Below, one piece after another: positions 17,162 through 26,878 of a stretch of 64,000 nucleotides of DNA. The notes beneath the pieces were generated by a model. The model worked only from the letters and a program-made list of their open reading frames with translations. It had not been told where the DNA came from and ran no database searches. The position numbers were made by a program, and so were the translations under genes. Source of the DNA: Pleurocapsa minor GSE-CHR-MK 17-07R (lineage in GTDB: Bacteria > Chloroflexota > Anaerolineae > Aggregatilineales > Phototrophicaceae); NCBI GenBank assembly GCA_019359125.1, contig JAHHHY010000002.1, positions 434,001 to 498,000 of the forward strand. Reading direction: 5' to 3'. Position 1 is the first letter of the stretch. The number at the start of each line of letters is the position of its first letter.

Positions 17162-18694
17162 ATGACCCGATATATTCTTGCCCATGACCTGGGCACGACT
17201 GGCAACAAAGCCACCCTGTATGACGGGGACGGCGCGTTTATCGGCAGCACGTTTTTCGCCTATAACACGCAGTATGCGCATCCTGGCTGGGCCGAACAGA
17301 ACGCCGCGGACTGGTGGGAGGCGGTGTGCACCACCACGCATGACCTGCTGCGCATGACCGGCATCTCGCCAGCGGCCGTGGCCTGCATCACCTTCAGCGG
17401 GCAGATGATGGGCACCGTGCCGCTGGATGCCAATGCCCGTCCGCTGCGCAATGCCATCATCTGGGCGGATACGCGCTCCGGCGCGCAGGCTGCCGCGCTG
17501 GGCGAAAAAATATCGAAAGACGATATTTATCGCATCACGGGACATCGGCTCAGCGCCAGCTATGCCCTGCACAAAATTCAGTGGATACGCGAACATCAGC
17601 CGGACATTTATGCCTCGGCACACGCCTTCATGCATGCCAAAGACGCGATCATCGCCCGCCTGACCGGCCAGTTTATTACCGAGCCCAGCGACGCCAGCGG
17701 CATGAACCTGTATGACCTGGCGCGTGGCGACTGGTCGGCGGACATCCTGCGCGCGTCCGGCATCGATGCAGACAAGCTGCCGCGCATCGTGCGCTCGATC
17801 GATGTGGTGGGCGAGGTGCTGCGCGATGTCGCCGATGAGATTGGCCTGCCCGCGGGCACGCCTGTCGTCGCTGGTGGCGGTGACGGCAGCTGCGCGGCGG
17901 TTGGCGCGGGCAGCGTGGCCGAGAATATTATGTATGGCTATGTGGGGTCGTCGTCGTGGATCGCCACCACCACCAAAGCCCCGATTCTTGACCCTGAACA
18001 GCGTACGTTCACCTTTGGCCATGTGATGCCCGGCTACTTCATGCCCACGGGCACGATGCAGGCGGCGGGCGCCAGCTATCAGTGGATGCGCGACCAGCTG
18101 GCTCCGCTGGAAAAACAGGCCGCGGCGTCGCTGGGCGTGTCGGCCTATGACCTGATGAACGCGGTCGCGGCGGGCAGCAAAGCCGGGTCGCGCGGGCTGC
18201 TGTATCTGCCTTATCTGCTGGGCGAACGATCGCCGCGCTGGAACCCGGATGCGCGTGCGGCTTTCATCGGCCTGACGATCCGCCACACGCGCGCCGATAT
18301 GCTGCACGCGGCGATGGAAGGCGTGGCCTTCAATCTGCGCGTCATTATCGATGCGTTTGCGCGGCAGGGCGCCAGCGCGTCCGCCATCCGTATGATCGGC
18401 GGCGGGGTCAGCGGCCGCTTCTGGGCGCAAATCATGGCCAGCGTGTTTGGCCGCTCGATCCTGCGCCTGCAAAAGCTGGAAGAAGCCACGTCGATGGGCG
18501 CTGCGGTGGTGGGCGGCGTGGGCGTCGGCCTGTTTTCAGACTTCAGCATTGCGGCGCGGATGAACGCGGTGCGCGATGAAATCCTCCCGGATGGCGCGTC
18601 TGCCGGGGTCTATGATGACCTGTATGCGGCGTTCAATCTGGCCTATGATCAGTTGGTTCCTGTGTTTGAACTGCTTGCGAAAGCGGAAAGGTAA
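17162..18694 (+). CDS. FGGY-family carbohydrate kinase (xylulokinase-like)
   Basis: 510 residues, the normal length of xylulokinases. The first ribonuclease-H-like domain begins with the phosphate loop HDLGTTGNKA at 8-17. A sugar-contact segment FSGQMMG follows near 77, and IIWADTRS is typical of XylB-type kinases. The second domain carries GGGDGSCAAVGAG and the C-terminal ATP-binding GGGVSGRFWAQIMA. It should transfer the gamma phosphate of ATP to a ketose or polyol in the cytoplasm. Its operon partners are an RbsD/FucU mutarotase and a 2-oxoacid dehydrogenase complex, an uncommon mix. Substrate is uncertain within the family. Confidence 0.88.
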   Translation: MTRYILAHDLGTTGNKATLYDGDGAFIGSTFFAYNTQYAHPGWAEQNAADWWEAVCTTTHDLLRMTGISPAAVACITFSGQMMGTVPLDANARPLRNAIIWADTRSGAQAAALGEKISKDDIYRITGHRLSASYALHKIQWIREHQPDIYASAHAFMHAKDAIIARLTGQFITEPSDASGMNLYDLARGDWSADILRASGIDADKLPRIVRSIDVVGEVLRDVADEIGLPAGTPVVAGGGDGSCAAVGAGSVAENIMYGYVGSSSWIATTTKAPILDPEQRTFTFGHVMPGYFMPTGTMQAAGASYQWMRDQLAPLEKQAAASLGVSAYDLMNAVAAGSKAGSRGLLYLPYLLGERSPRWNPDARAAFIGLTIRHTRADMLHAAMEGVAFNLRVIIDAFARQGASASAIRMIGGGVSGRFWAQIMASVFGRSILRLQKLEEATSMGAAVVGGVGVGLFSDFSIAARMNAVRDEILPDGASAGVYDDLYAAFNLAYDQLVPVFELLAKAER

Positions 18695-18704
18695 GCGTGG
18701 CCTG

Positions 18705-19139
18705 ATGTTGAAGACAAAAGTGCTGCACCCGCAGATTCTGGGTGCGCTGGGGGCCAGCGGCCACGGCAGCGGCATCCTGATCGCGGATGGCAATTATCCG
18801 TTTATCACCCGCGCCAATCCGGCGGCAGAGCGCGTGTACCTGAACTTCATGCCCGGCATGCTCAGCGTGACCGACGTGCTCAAGGGCATCGTCGCCAGCG
18901 TGCCGATCGAGGCTGCCCATGTGATGACGCCGGATGACGGCAGCGAACCGGGCATCTTTGCCTCGTTCCGCAAGCTGCTGCCCGGCATGGAGCTGACAAA
19001 ACACAACCGTTTCCCGTTTTATGACCTGGCGCGTGGGAGCGATGTCAGCCTGGTGATCGCGACCGGCGAACAGCGCATTTATGCCAATATCCTGCTGGTG
19101 ATCGGCGTGGTGCCGCCACCGAAGGCTCTGGCGAAGTAA
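18705..19139 (+). CDS. RbsD/FucU-family sugar mutarotase
   Basis: 144 residues from ATG 18705, 10 bp after the kinase stop. The family signature is clear: LLHPQIL-like start (VLHPQILGALGASGHG), catalytic His20, and ADGNYPF at 28-33. The C-terminus ends with YANILLVIGVV, where members place Tyr and Asn in the active site. RbsD (D-ribose pyranase) and FucU (L-fucose mutarotase) speed interconversion of ring forms so the kinase or isomerase sees the right anomer. Length 144 fits FucU slightly better than RbsD (about 131-139). The fucose-isomerase-like gene upstream also favours FucU, though not decisively. Confidence 0.85.
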   Translation: MLKTKVLHPQILGALGASGHGSGILIADGNYPFITRANPAAERVYLNFMPGMLSVTDVLKGIVASVPIEAAHVMTPDDGSEPGIFASFRKLLPGMELTKHNRFPFYDLARGSDVSLVIATGEQRIYANILLVIGVVPPPKALAK

Positions 19140-19156
19140 CGAAGGGGGAAGCCATT

Positions 19157-20488
19157 ATGGCTGTGCCTGTAATCATGCCGCAGCGCGGGAATGCTGCCAC
19201 CAGCTACGTCATCGCCGCGTGGAAGAAGCGCGTAGGCGATGTGGTGCGTAAGGGCGATGTGCTGGCTGAGGTCGAAACCGACAAGGCCATCGTCGAGGTG
19301 GAAAGCCCGGCGGATGGCACGCTGCTGGCGCTGTTTTACGAGCCCGGCGACGAGGCCGCCACGCTGACGAATATCGGCGCGGTGGGCGCGCCTGGCGAAG
19401 ACGTGGCGCACTTGCGCGGGGCTGCTGTGTCCGCCCCCGCTGAACAGGCGCCTGTATCGCAGGCTGCTGAAACTGCGTCTGTCGCGGCGGGCGCTTCATC
19501 AAATGGCACGGCGATTTCGCCGCGTGCGCGCATGGCGGCCGCGTCTGGCGGGCTGGACCTGACAGGTGTGAAGATCAGCGGTTCCGGGCCTGAGGGGCGC
19601 ATCATCGAGCGCGATATTCTGGCGGCGCTGTCTGCCCGCCCGCCGATGACGCGCATGGCGGCGTCGCAGGCTGGCGCTGGCGATTTGCCACCGACCGGGA
19701 CGGGCATCGGCGGCCGTGTGACCAGCGCGGATATTGTGCGTGCCGGTCAGCCCGCTGCCCCGTTGGCGGTGTCCTCCCGGCCTGTATCGCCTGATGACGT
19801 GACGTTTGTCCCTATGAAGGGCGTGCGCAAGGTCACGGCCGAGCGCATGCGCGCTTCACTGCAATCGACCGCCCAGCTCACGATGGTCATGCATGCCGAT
19901 GCGCGCATGCTGAAAAGCTATCGCGCGAAGCTGAAAGCCAGCCCTGAAACGATGGGCCTGCGCGACATCAGCATCAACGACCTGGTGCTGGCGGCGACCG
20001 CCCGGACGCTGGTCGATTTCCCGAATGTAAACGCCATGCTCATGCCCGATGGCATCTATCAGCACAAACGCGTCGCCCTCGGATTCGCCGTGGATACGCC
20101 GCGCGGGCTGGTGGTGCCGGTCATCCGCGATGCGCACGCGCTCTCGCTCAAGGCGCTGTCTGGCGAGGCGAAGCGGCTGGCGGCTGTCGCACAGGAAGGC
20201 AGGCTGTCGCCAGAGGACATGGCCGACGGCACCTTCACGGTGACCAATCTGGGCAGCTTTGGCATCGAGAGCTTTACGCCGGTGCTGAATCCGCCGCAGG
20301 TGGCGATTCTGGGTGTCGGTGCGATTCACCTGAAGGCGGTCGAGCAGGGCGATGCTGTCGCGCATGTGCCACACATCACGCTCTCGCTGACGATCGATCA
20401 CGCGGCGGTCGATGGCGCGCCGGGGGCACGCTTCCTGGCCGTGCTGGCCGAACGGATTAAGCATATCGACCTGGTGCTGGCCCAATGA
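19157..20488 (+). CDS. 2-oxoacid dehydrogenase E2 (dihydrolipoamide acyltransferase)
   Basis: 443 residues. The lipoyl domain spans 1-80 with the modified Lys43 in EVETDKAIVEVES. A peripheral subunit-binding domain lies at about 120-158 (SPRARMAA through GPEGRIIERDILAAL). A second, similar segment follows at about 163-196 (TRMAASQAG through GGRVTSADIV), so the protein seems to have tandem binding domains. The acyltransferase domain occupies about 215-443, with the active-site DHAAVDGAPG near the end. It passes the acyl group from E1 to CoA. The E3 gene overlaps its stop by 4 bp (ATGA). Confidence 0.9.
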   Translation: MAVPVIMPQRGNAATSYVIAAWKKRVGDVVRKGDVLAEVETDKAIVEVESPADGTLLALFYEPGDEAATLTNIGAVGAPGEDVAHLRGAAVSAPAEQAPVSQAAETASVAAGASSNGTAISPRARMAAASGGLDLTGVKISGSGPEGRIIERDILAALSARPPMTRMAASQAGAGDLPPTGTGIGGRVTSADIVRAGQPAAPLAVSSRPVSPDDVTFVPMKGVRKVTAERMRASLQSTAQLTMVMHADARMLKSYRAKLKASPETMGLRDISINDLVLAATARTLVDFPNVNAMLMPDGIYQHKRVALGFAVDTPRGLVVPVIRDAHALSLKALSGEAKRLAAVAQEGRLSPEDMADGTFTVTNLGSFGIESFTPVLNPPQVAILGVGAIHLKAVEQGDAVAHVPHITLSLTIDHAAVDGAPGARFLAVLAERIKHIDLVLAQ

Positions 20489-21843
20489 CGACGCAGCTTG
20501 AATCTCAATATGATGTCGTGGTCATCGGCGGCGGCCCGGCCGGATATACGGCGGCGGATCGGGCCGCGTCACGCGGGCTGAAGACGCTGCTGGTCGAGCG
20601 CGACCGGCTGGGTGGCACCTGCCTGAATGCGGGCTGCATTCCCTCGAAGGCGCTGCTGGCCAGCGCCAAGCTGTTTTCCAGCCTGCGCACGGCCGAGAAA
20701 TTTGGCGTGATGGTCAGCGATGCGCGCTTTGACCTGCCGACCGCCAATGCGCGTGTGCGCCGCGTGGTGGATACGCTGCGCGATGGCGTCGCCTATCAGA
20801 TGGACCGGCGCGGCGTGCAGGTCATGCACGGGCATGCTGTCCTGCGCGATGATCACCACATCGATATCGACGGGACGCAGGTGCGCGCCGAACATTTCAT
20901 CATTGCGACTGGCAGTCGGCCGGTCACGCCAGCCATTCCTGGCCTGAATCTGCCCCATGTGTGGAGCACGACCGACGCGCTCTATGCCGAGCGCCTGCCG
21001 TCCCGGCTGACTATCATCGGTGGGGACATCCTTGGGCTGGTGTTCGCCTCGATATACAGCCAGCTTGGCGTGCCCGTCACCGTGATTACGCCGCACGAGT
21101 CGCCTGCGCCTGATCTGGACGCTGATGTCTGGTCGGCGTTGCAGCTTGAGATGAAAGGCGTGAAATTCGCCACGTCCACGCAGGTGGCCGAAATTACCGC
21201 CAAAGGCCTGCGCTTTCAGGGCGACAAAGACGAGACGATTGTCGAGCTGGCGGCCGATACAATTCTGCTGTGCGCCGGGCGCGAGCCAGCTTTTGACGGG
21301 CTGGGACTGGAGGCTGCCGGCGTGGATACCAGCGGCGGTCACGTGCATGTGGATGAGCAGATGCGCACATCGGTGCCGCACATCTATGCCATCGGCGACG
21401 TGACCGGAGAGAGCCGCTGGGCGCATGCCGCGCTGCGCATGGCCGATGTCGCGGTGAATACGATGACTGGCCAGCCCGATCGCTTCCGCAAGGCATTCGT
21501 GCCGCTGGTGCTGTACAGCGCGCCTGAGGCGGCCAGCGTCGGCCTGACCGAAGCACAGGCTGCCGCGCACGGGCATCGCGTGGCCGCCGCGCGCCTGCCG
21601 ATGGCCGCCAACGGCCGCTTTCTGACTGAATATGAAGGCAAGCGCGGCGTGTGCAAGGTGGTGACCGACGCCGACAGCGGCCTGCTGCTGGGCGTGCATC
21701 TGCTGGCGCCCAATGCGTCTGAACTGATCTGGGGCGCGGCGGCCATGCTGGAAGATGAATTCCGCGTGCGCGATGCCAAAGAGATCGTCTTTCCGCATCC
21801 GACCATGGCCGAAAGTATGCGTGACGTGCTGTTTGAGCTGTAA
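20485..21843 (+). CDS. lpdA: Dihydrolipoyl dehydrogenase (E3)
   Basis: 452 residues. FAD-binding GGGPAG is at 15-20 and the redox-active disulfide Cys46-Cys51 lies in GGTCLNAGCIPSK. The usual GxGxxG of the NAD-binding domain is altered to IIGGDILGLVFA, so the motif is imperfect. The second FAD segment is IYAIGDVTG. The C-terminal dimer domain ends with FPHPTMAESM, containing the catalytic His-Glu pair. It reoxidises the lipoyl group of E2 and makes NADH. The ATG overlaps the E2 stop, and the stoichiometric partner E1 follows 88 bp later. Confidence 0.93.
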   Translation: MTTQLESQYDVVVIGGGPAGYTAADRAASRGLKTLLVERDRLGGTCLNAGCIPSKALLASAKLFSSLRTAEKFGVMVSDARFDLPTANARVRRVVDTLRDGVAYQMDRRGVQVMHGHAVLRDDHHIDIDGTQVRAEHFIIATGSRPVTPAIPGLNLPHVWSTTDALYAERLPSRLTIIGGDILGLVFASIYSQLGVPVTVITPHESPAPDLDADVWSALQLEMKGVKFATSTQVAEITAKGLRFQGDKDETIVELAADTILLCAGREPAFDGLGLEAAGVDTSGGHVHVDEQMRTSVPHIYAIGDVTGESRWAHAALRMADVAVNTMTGQPDRFRKAFVPLVLYSAPEAASVGLTEAQAAAHGHRVAAARLPMAANGRFLTEYEGKRGVCKVVTDADSGLLLGVHLLAPNASELIWGAAAMLEDEFRVRDAKEIVFPHPTMAESMRDVLFEL

Positions 21844-21931
21844 AAACTGAGAATGCGTTTTAGGAATGCGCCCTGGGTGCGGGCCTGATGCCCCACGCCG
21901 CGCAACTATTGAATTCTTCTGGGGGATCTTC

Positions 21932-24334
21932 ATGCCAAAAGCCATTCTGATTGATCCGGTGGTTGAACGCTCTCGCGGCGTGCTGACCGCGCCCGAGGTG
22001 CCTGTCAACGCCTACGACAGCGATCCTGCCATCGAGGCAGAGCGCTGGGGTACAGAGCGTCTCGTGCGCATGTACCGCGACATGGCCTTCATCCGCGAGT
22101 TTGAGACCATGCTCGACAGCATCAAGCGCGAGGGCACCTATCAGGGCATCGCCTATAACCATCGCGGCCCTGCGCATTTGAGCATCGGCCAGGAAAGTGC
22201 CGTCGTGGGCATGTGCGCCGCGCTGGACGTGGACGACTTCATCTTCGGTTCGCACCGCAGCCACGGCGAGATTCTGGCCAAGAGCTTCGCCGCCATTGAA
22301 CAATTAGACGAGCCTGCGTTGATGGCGCTGATGGAAAATTATCTTGATGGAGACACGCTGCGCGCCGTTGAGACGTTCTCCAGCCGCGATCACATCCGCT
22401 CGCTGGCGACGGACTTCGCGCTGTACGGCACGCTGGCGGAAATCTTTGGGCGCTATGCTGGCTTCAACCGCGGCATGGGTGGCAGCATGCACGCCTTCTT
22501 CCCGCCGTTTGGCGTGATGCCCAATAACGCGCTGGTGGGCGGCTCGGCCGATATCGCCACGGGCGCGGCGCTGTTCAAGCGCGTTAACCGCCGACCGGGC
22601 ATCTGCATCGCCAATATCGGGGATGCATCGATGGGCTGCGGGCCGGTGTGGGAAGCGATGATGTTTGCCGCGATGGACCAGTACCGCACATTATGGTCTG
22701 CCGAGATCGGCGGCGCGCCCCCCATGCTGTTCAATTTCTTCAACAATTTCTATGGCATGGGCGGCCAGCCGCGTGGCGAGACGATGGGCTTTGGCATGCT
22801 GGCGCGGGCCGGCATGGGCGTCAACCCGGAAGCGATGCATGTCGAGCGCGTGGACGGGTATAACCCGCTGGCCGTGGCCGACGCGTTCGCCCGCAAGAAG
22901 CAGATTTTGCTGGAGGGGCGCGGCCCGGTCATGCTGGACACGGTGACCTATCGCTTCAGCGGCCATTCGCCCAGCGACGCCAGCTCGTACCGCGAAAAGC
23001 AGGAAATCGAGAAGTGGCGCTCGCAGGACGCGCTGCTGACCTACGCGCACTATCTACGCGAAAACAGCCACGCCACCGATGCCGAGCTGGAGGCCTTCAC
23101 GCTGGAGGCGCGCGAACGCCTGACCCGTGTGCTGGCCGCCGCCATTGATGACACGCGTTCCCCGCGCATTTCGGTGGCGGGCGATGCCATCGGCGATTTG
23201 ATGTTCAGCAACCAGCAGCGTGACCGCATGGCCGAAGGCACGCCGGAAACCCTGCTGCCGCTGGAGCTGACGCGCGTGACGCAGACGCACGGCAAGGCGC
23301 GCTTTGGCATCCAGGACGGCAAGACGCTGTCCGGCGCGAAAGCGGTCACCTACGCTGATGCGCTGTTTGAGGCGATGATCCATCGTTTCTACGAAGACCC
23401 GACAATGGTGGCCTACGGCGAGGAAAACCGCGACTGGGGCGGGGCGTTTGGCGTGTATCGCGGCCTGACCGAAGCGCTGCCGTATCACCGGTTGTTCAAT
23501 ACCTCGATCAGCGAGGCCGCGATTGTGGGCACGGCGGTCGGCTATGCGCTGAGCGGCGGGCGCGTGGTGGCAGAGCTGATGTACTGCGACTTCATGGGAC
23601 GGGCGGGTGACGAAATTTTCAATCAGATGGCCAAGTGGCAGTCGATGAGCGGCGGCGTGCTGACGATGCCGATGGTGCTGCGCGTGAGCGTGGGCGCCAA
23701 GTATGGCGCGCAGCACTCGCAGGACTGGTCGTCGCTGGTGGCGCATATCCCTGGCTTGCAGGTGATGTTCCCGGCCACGCCATACGACGCCAAAGGCATG
23801 CTGAACCTGGCGCTTCGTGGCACTGATCCCGTTGTGTTCTTCGAAAGCCAGCGCCTGTACAGTGAGCCTGAAACGCTGGTCGCGGGCGGCGTGCCCACGG
23901 AGTACTACGAGGTGCCGATGGGCGAGCCGGTGGTGCGGCGCGAGGGCAAAGACCTGACGATCATCACGCTGGGCGCGACGCTGTACCGTGCGCTGGAGGC
24001 GGCCCGTACGCTGGAATCGGACTACGGCTTGTCGGCTGAGGTGATCGACGCGCGCTTCATCAACCCGCTGAATTATGAGCCGCTGGTGGCCAGCATCCGC
24101 AAGACGGGCCGCGCCGTGCTGGCGTCGGACGCGTGCGAGCGCGGGTCGTTCCTGCACACCATGGCCAGCCACCTGGGAACGCTGGCGTTCAACTATCTCG
24201 ACGCGCCGATCTGCGTGGTGGGCGCCAAAAACTGGATCACCCCGCCTGCAGAGCTGGAAGAAGCGTTCTTCCCGCAGGCCTCATGGATCATCCAGACGAT
24301 TGACGAGAAGGTGCTGCCGCTGAAGAGAAAGTAA
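21932..24334 (+). CDS. Fused 2-oxoacid dehydrogenase E1 (alpha-beta)
   Basis: 800 residues from ATG 21932, preceded by GGGGGA at the right distance; the longer frame from 21866 has no support. The alpha part (about 40-425) contains [13 protein letters not shown], the thiamine diphosphate motif starting GDASMG and ending NNFYGMG, and [11 protein letters not shown]. The beta part (about 465-800) contains [13 protein letters not shown] and [12 protein letters not shown]. In most bacteria of the branched-chain/acetoin type, alpha and beta are separate genes; here one chain carries both. It decarboxylates a 2-oxoacid such as pyruvate and acylates E2. A repeat element starts at its stop codon. Confidence 0.92.
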   Translation: MPKAILIDPVVERSRGVLTAPEVPVNAYDSDPAIEAERWGTERLVRMYRDMAFIREFETMLDSIKREGTYQGIAYNHRGPAHLSIGQESAVVGMCAALDVDDFIFGSHRSHGEILAKSFAAIEQLDEPALMALMENYLDGDTLRAVETFSSRDHIRSLATDFALYGTLAEIFGRYAGFNRGMGGSMHAFFPPFGVMPNNALVGGSADIATGAALFKRVNRRPGICIANIGDASMGCGPVWEAMMFAAMDQYRTLWSAEIGGAPPMLFNFFNNFYGMGGQPRGETMGFGMLARAGMGVNPEAMHVERVDGYNPLAVADAFARKKQILLEGRGPVMLDTVTYRFSGHSPSDASSYREKQEIEKWRSQDALLTYAHYLRENSHATDAELEAFTLEARERLTRVLAAAIDDTRSPRISVAGDAIGDLMFSNQQRDRMAEGTPETLLPLELTRVTQTHGKARFGIQDGKTLSGAKAVTYADALFEAMIHRFYEDPTMVAYGEENRDWGGAFGVYRGLTEALPYHRLFNTSISEAAIVGTAVGYALSGGRVVAELMYCDFMGRAGDEIFNQMAKWQSMSGGVLTMPMVLRVSVGAKYGAQHSQDWSSLVAHIPGLQVMFPATPYDAKGMLNLALRGTDPVVFFESQRLYSEPETLVAGGVPTEYYEVPMGEPVVRREGKDLTIITLGATLYRALEAARTLESDYGLSAEVIDARFINPLNYEPLVASIRKTGRAVLASDACERGSFLHTMASHLGTLAFNYLDAPICVVGAKNWITPPAELEEAFFPQASWIIQTIDEKVLPLKRK

Positions 24335-24427
24335 GTACTGAGTACTGAGTGCTGAGCAATGAGTAAGGGATAAAGAGCAGCAAGAAAGTGGGTCTGGCAA
24401 TGTATGCGTAGGGTTGTACCATCTTCC
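24333..24427. repeat. Dispersed heptamer element, copy C (left part)
   Basis: Beginning at the E1 stop codon, AAGTACTGAGTACTGAGTG is followed by GCTGAGCAATGAGTAAGGGA, nearly identical to the left arm of copy A. The internal segment with AAAGAGCAG and GGGTCTGGCAA (24390-24400) is also shared with copy A. In place of the simple right arm of copy A, this copy leads directly into a tandem array. Confidence 0.75.
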
Positions 24428-24574
24428 CAGCACTCATTGCTCAGCACTCATTGCTCAGCACTCATTGCTCAGCACTCATTGCTCAGCACTCATTGCTCAG
24501 CACTCATTGCTCAGCACTCATTGCTCAGCACTCATTGCTCAGCACTCATTGCTCAGCACTCATTGCTCAGCACT
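24428..24574. repeat. 14-bp tandem repeat array, ten copies
   Basis: The unit CAGCACTCATTGCT is repeated ten times without a mismatch from 24428 to 24567, then a half unit CAGCACT ends at 24574. Each unit is two heptamers of the dispersed element in the right-arm orientation. The array overlaps the last 15 bases of the recJ gene, whose stop codon (24560-24562) and final four residues are made of repeat sequence. Perfect identity between units implies recent expansion by slippage or recombination, and copy number is likely to vary between strains. Confidence 0.95.
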
Positions 24575-26878
24575 TCTCTTGCTCCATTCACGCCGCCGCC
24601 ACCAGGCGCGGTAGGCCTCGACCTCGGCCAGTAGCGTGCCCAGCGTATCCATGCTGGTGATGTGCGGGGTGCCCGGCGCGTCGGGCGTGACATGCGCCAC
24701 ATCAGCGGCGACACGCACGCCAAATGGGTAGCCCATGCCCGACATCACATTCAGGCCTTCTTTGATGACCGCGATGCTGGTGTAACACAGGCTGGCAAGC
24801 GTCTCCAGCGGGATGCGCCTGGCTTCAGTCTGGCTGATGCGCGTGCACAGCTTCACCAGCGCCGCGATGATTTCGTTGGCGGTGGGCGGGGGCAGCCGCC
24901 GCTGAATGAAAATGACGCGGGCCGGGTCAGCGCGCTCCAGCACGGCGCGCCAGGTGGTCGCGTCGGCGGGCTCGCAAAAAACGATCAGCGTCTTGTTTGG
25001 CTTAAGCTGTTCGCGGCGCACGCTGCCTTCGGCGGGCACCCCTTCTGACCAGATCTGCGCGCTGGAGTAGGCGCGGCGGGCTTCCTCGAGCAGCAGCTTC
25101 GGCTTCTCTGGCTTGCCGCGCCAGTCGATGACCGCGAAAGCTGGCAGCGGCGAGGTGCCGAACGGCTTGACCGTGACGCCCGGATGCAGCGTCCAGTCCA
25201 GATATTCCAGCACGGGCTCGGTGACGCCCTTGTAGTGATTGACGCGCAGCGTGCAGGCCAGGTCAAATGTGCCGTCCGGCAGCGCAGCGTCCCCGGCGCC
25301 CCACCACAACACCCGTGCCACATGCTCGGCCGTGTCCGACACAATCAGCTCCAGATGTTCTTTTTTGCGGTCCAGATGCCTGCGCGACTTGACATGCAGG
25401 TCGCGGATGATGAACGCGAACGGCCGATTGCCATTGCCAAACGGGGCCAGACGGTTCAGGTCTTCGGCCAGCGACAGGCTGATCTGATCCAGCGTCAGCT
25501 CACCGTCGTAGGTCAGGCTGGGCGTGATGTCTTTTCCGCCCTGCACTTTGCGCGCGAGCACAGATAATTCGCGGCGGAACTCGGCAACTTCGACGCCATC
25601 CGCAAGGCGCATGCCTGCCGCCATCGTGTGCCCGCCAAAGCTGGCCAGCATACCCGCCGGAAGCTGCTTGAGCGCATCGGTAATATGCACGCCGTAAACC
25701 GAGCGGGCAGAACCAGCGAACTTTCCATCGGCCTCGCGCAGCAGCACGACCGGCTTGCGATACTTCTCAGCCAGGCGGTTGGCCACAATGCCGATGATGC
25801 CGCCCGTCCATGCCGGGTGCGACAGCACCAGCACGGCATAGCGTTCATTCAGCGACGGGTCTTTTTCAATCATCTCCAGAGCGGCGCGTTCGATCTGGTC
25901 GGTATCGACTTTGCGGCGTTCGTTCAGCCCTTCCAGTTGGTTGGCCAGCTCGGCGGCGCGGGCCGGGTCGTCGGTCGTCAGCAGCTCGACGCTGGCGGCG
26001 GCGTCCCCCAGCCGACCCTGCGCGTTCAGGCGCGGCACCAGCGAAAAGCCGATGTCCGAGTCGCTCAGCGTGAGCGGATTGATATTGGCGCGTTCGATCA
26101 GCGCCGACAAGCCGGGGTTGGTGGTGACGCGCAGTGCGTTGATGCCCACCTGCGCCAGATACCGGGTGTCTTTGCGCAGCAGCGCCACGTCCCCGATGAT
26201 GCCCAGCGCGGCCAGCCCCGCCAGCTCGGTCATATTTTCGCCGCCCAGCGCCTCGATCAGCTTCCACGCGATGCCCACGCCGGGCAGGTCGCGCAGCGGA
26301 TGGCCGTCAGGCAGGCGCATGGTGCTGACGACGGCCAGCGCGTCGGGCAGTGACTCGCCCAGCTCGTGATGGTCGGTGATGATCACGTCCACGCCATGCT
26401 CGTTGGCCAGCGCGACGGCCTCGTGCGCGCTGATGCCAGTGTCGCAGGTGACGATAAGCTGCACCCCGCGCGACAGCCATTCCTTCACTTTGGGCATAAA
26501 CATGCCGTGGCCTTCGCCCTCGCGTTTCGGCACATGCGTTTGCACCATAAAGCCCAGGTCGGTCAGGCCTGTTTTCAGCAGCGCGGTAGCGGTCTGCCCG
26601 TCGGCATCGAAATCTCCCCAGATGAGCACTTTTTCTTCAAACTTCAGCGCGCGCCACAGCCGCTCAACGGCCCCCTCCATGTCCGGCAGTTCGAAGGGAT
26701 CGGCAGGCAGATAGGCATCGGGATTGAGAAACGCTTCCGCCTCGTCCGCGGTGGTGATGCCCAGCGCGGTCAGCCGTCGGGCGGCAATCGGATGCAGTCC
26801 CAGCGCCTCAAGGGTGGGCGGGATGGCGGGTTGTGCTGCTTTTTCCCACTTCAACTTCTGCAACTGCATACGCGTCAC
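24560..26878 (-). CDS. recJ: RecJ-type single-stranded DNA exonuclease
   Basis: 772 residues. The DHH phosphoesterase domain has motif I GDFDADG (Asp89, Asp91, Asp93), motif II TCDTG (Asp146) and motif III ITDHHE (Asp169, His170, His171). The DHHA1 domain ends with the FGGHTMAAGM motif, and an OB-like domain plus a long C-terminal extension follow. RecJ degrades single strands 5' to 3' in recombination and repair using manganese or magnesium. Its ATG overlaps the stop of the Fe-S nuclease, placing it last in a four-gene coupled cassette. The final residues SAEQ and the stop codon derive from the tandem array. Confidence 0.92.
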   Translation of the reverse strand: MTRMQLQKLKWEKAAQPAIPPTLEALGLHPIAARRLTALGITTADEAEAFLNPDAYLPADPFELPDMEGAVERLWRALKFEEKVLIWGDFDADGQTATALLKTGLTDLGFMVQTHVPKREGEGHGMFMPKVKEWLSRGVQLIVTCDTGISAHEAVALANEHGVDVIITDHHELGESLPDALAVVSTMRLPDGHPLRDLPGVGIAWKLIEALGGENMTELAGLAALGIIGDVALLRKDTRYLAQVGINALRVTTNPGLSALIERANINPLTLSDSDIGFSLVPRLNAQGRLGDAAASVELLTTDDPARAAELANQLEGLNERRKVDTDQIERAALEMIEKDPSLNERYAVLVLSHPAWTGGIIGIVANRLAEKYRKPVVLLREADGKFAGSARSVYGVHITDALKQLPAGMLASFGGHTMAAGMRLADGVEVAEFRRELSVLARKVQGGKDITPSLTYDGELTLDQISLSLAEDLNRLAPFGNGNRPFAFIIRDLHVKSRRHLDRKKEHLELIVSDTAEHVARVLWWGAGDAALPDGTFDLACTLRVNHYKGVTEPVLEYLDWTLHPGVTVKPFGTSPLPAFAVIDWRGKPEKPKLLLEEARRAYSSAQIWSEGVPAEGSVRREQLKPNKTLIVFCEPADATTWRAVLERADPARVIFIQRRLPPPTANEIIAALVKLCTRISQTEARRIPLETLASLCYTSIAVIKEGLNVMSGMGYPFGVRVAADVAHVTPDAPGTPHITSMDTLGTLLAEVEAYRAWWRRREWSKRSAEQ

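Noticed and set aside
20569-22008. Long antisense open frame of 479 codons opposite lpdA
   Set aside because: Composition is Arg/His/Gln-rich with no recognisable motif, while the plus strand encodes an evident dihydrolipoyl dehydrogenase.
24428-24574. Possible CRISPR array
   Set aside because: The units are directly adjacent with no unique spacers, and no cas genes are present; the Cas4-like nuclease at 26875 belongs to the helicase cassette.
24404-24660. Three overlapping open frames encoding repeated peptide units (LLSTHCSALIAQHS)
   Set aside because: They are translations of the 14-bp tandem array in all three frames; 14 is not a multiple of 3 and no ribosome site or family match supports a protein.
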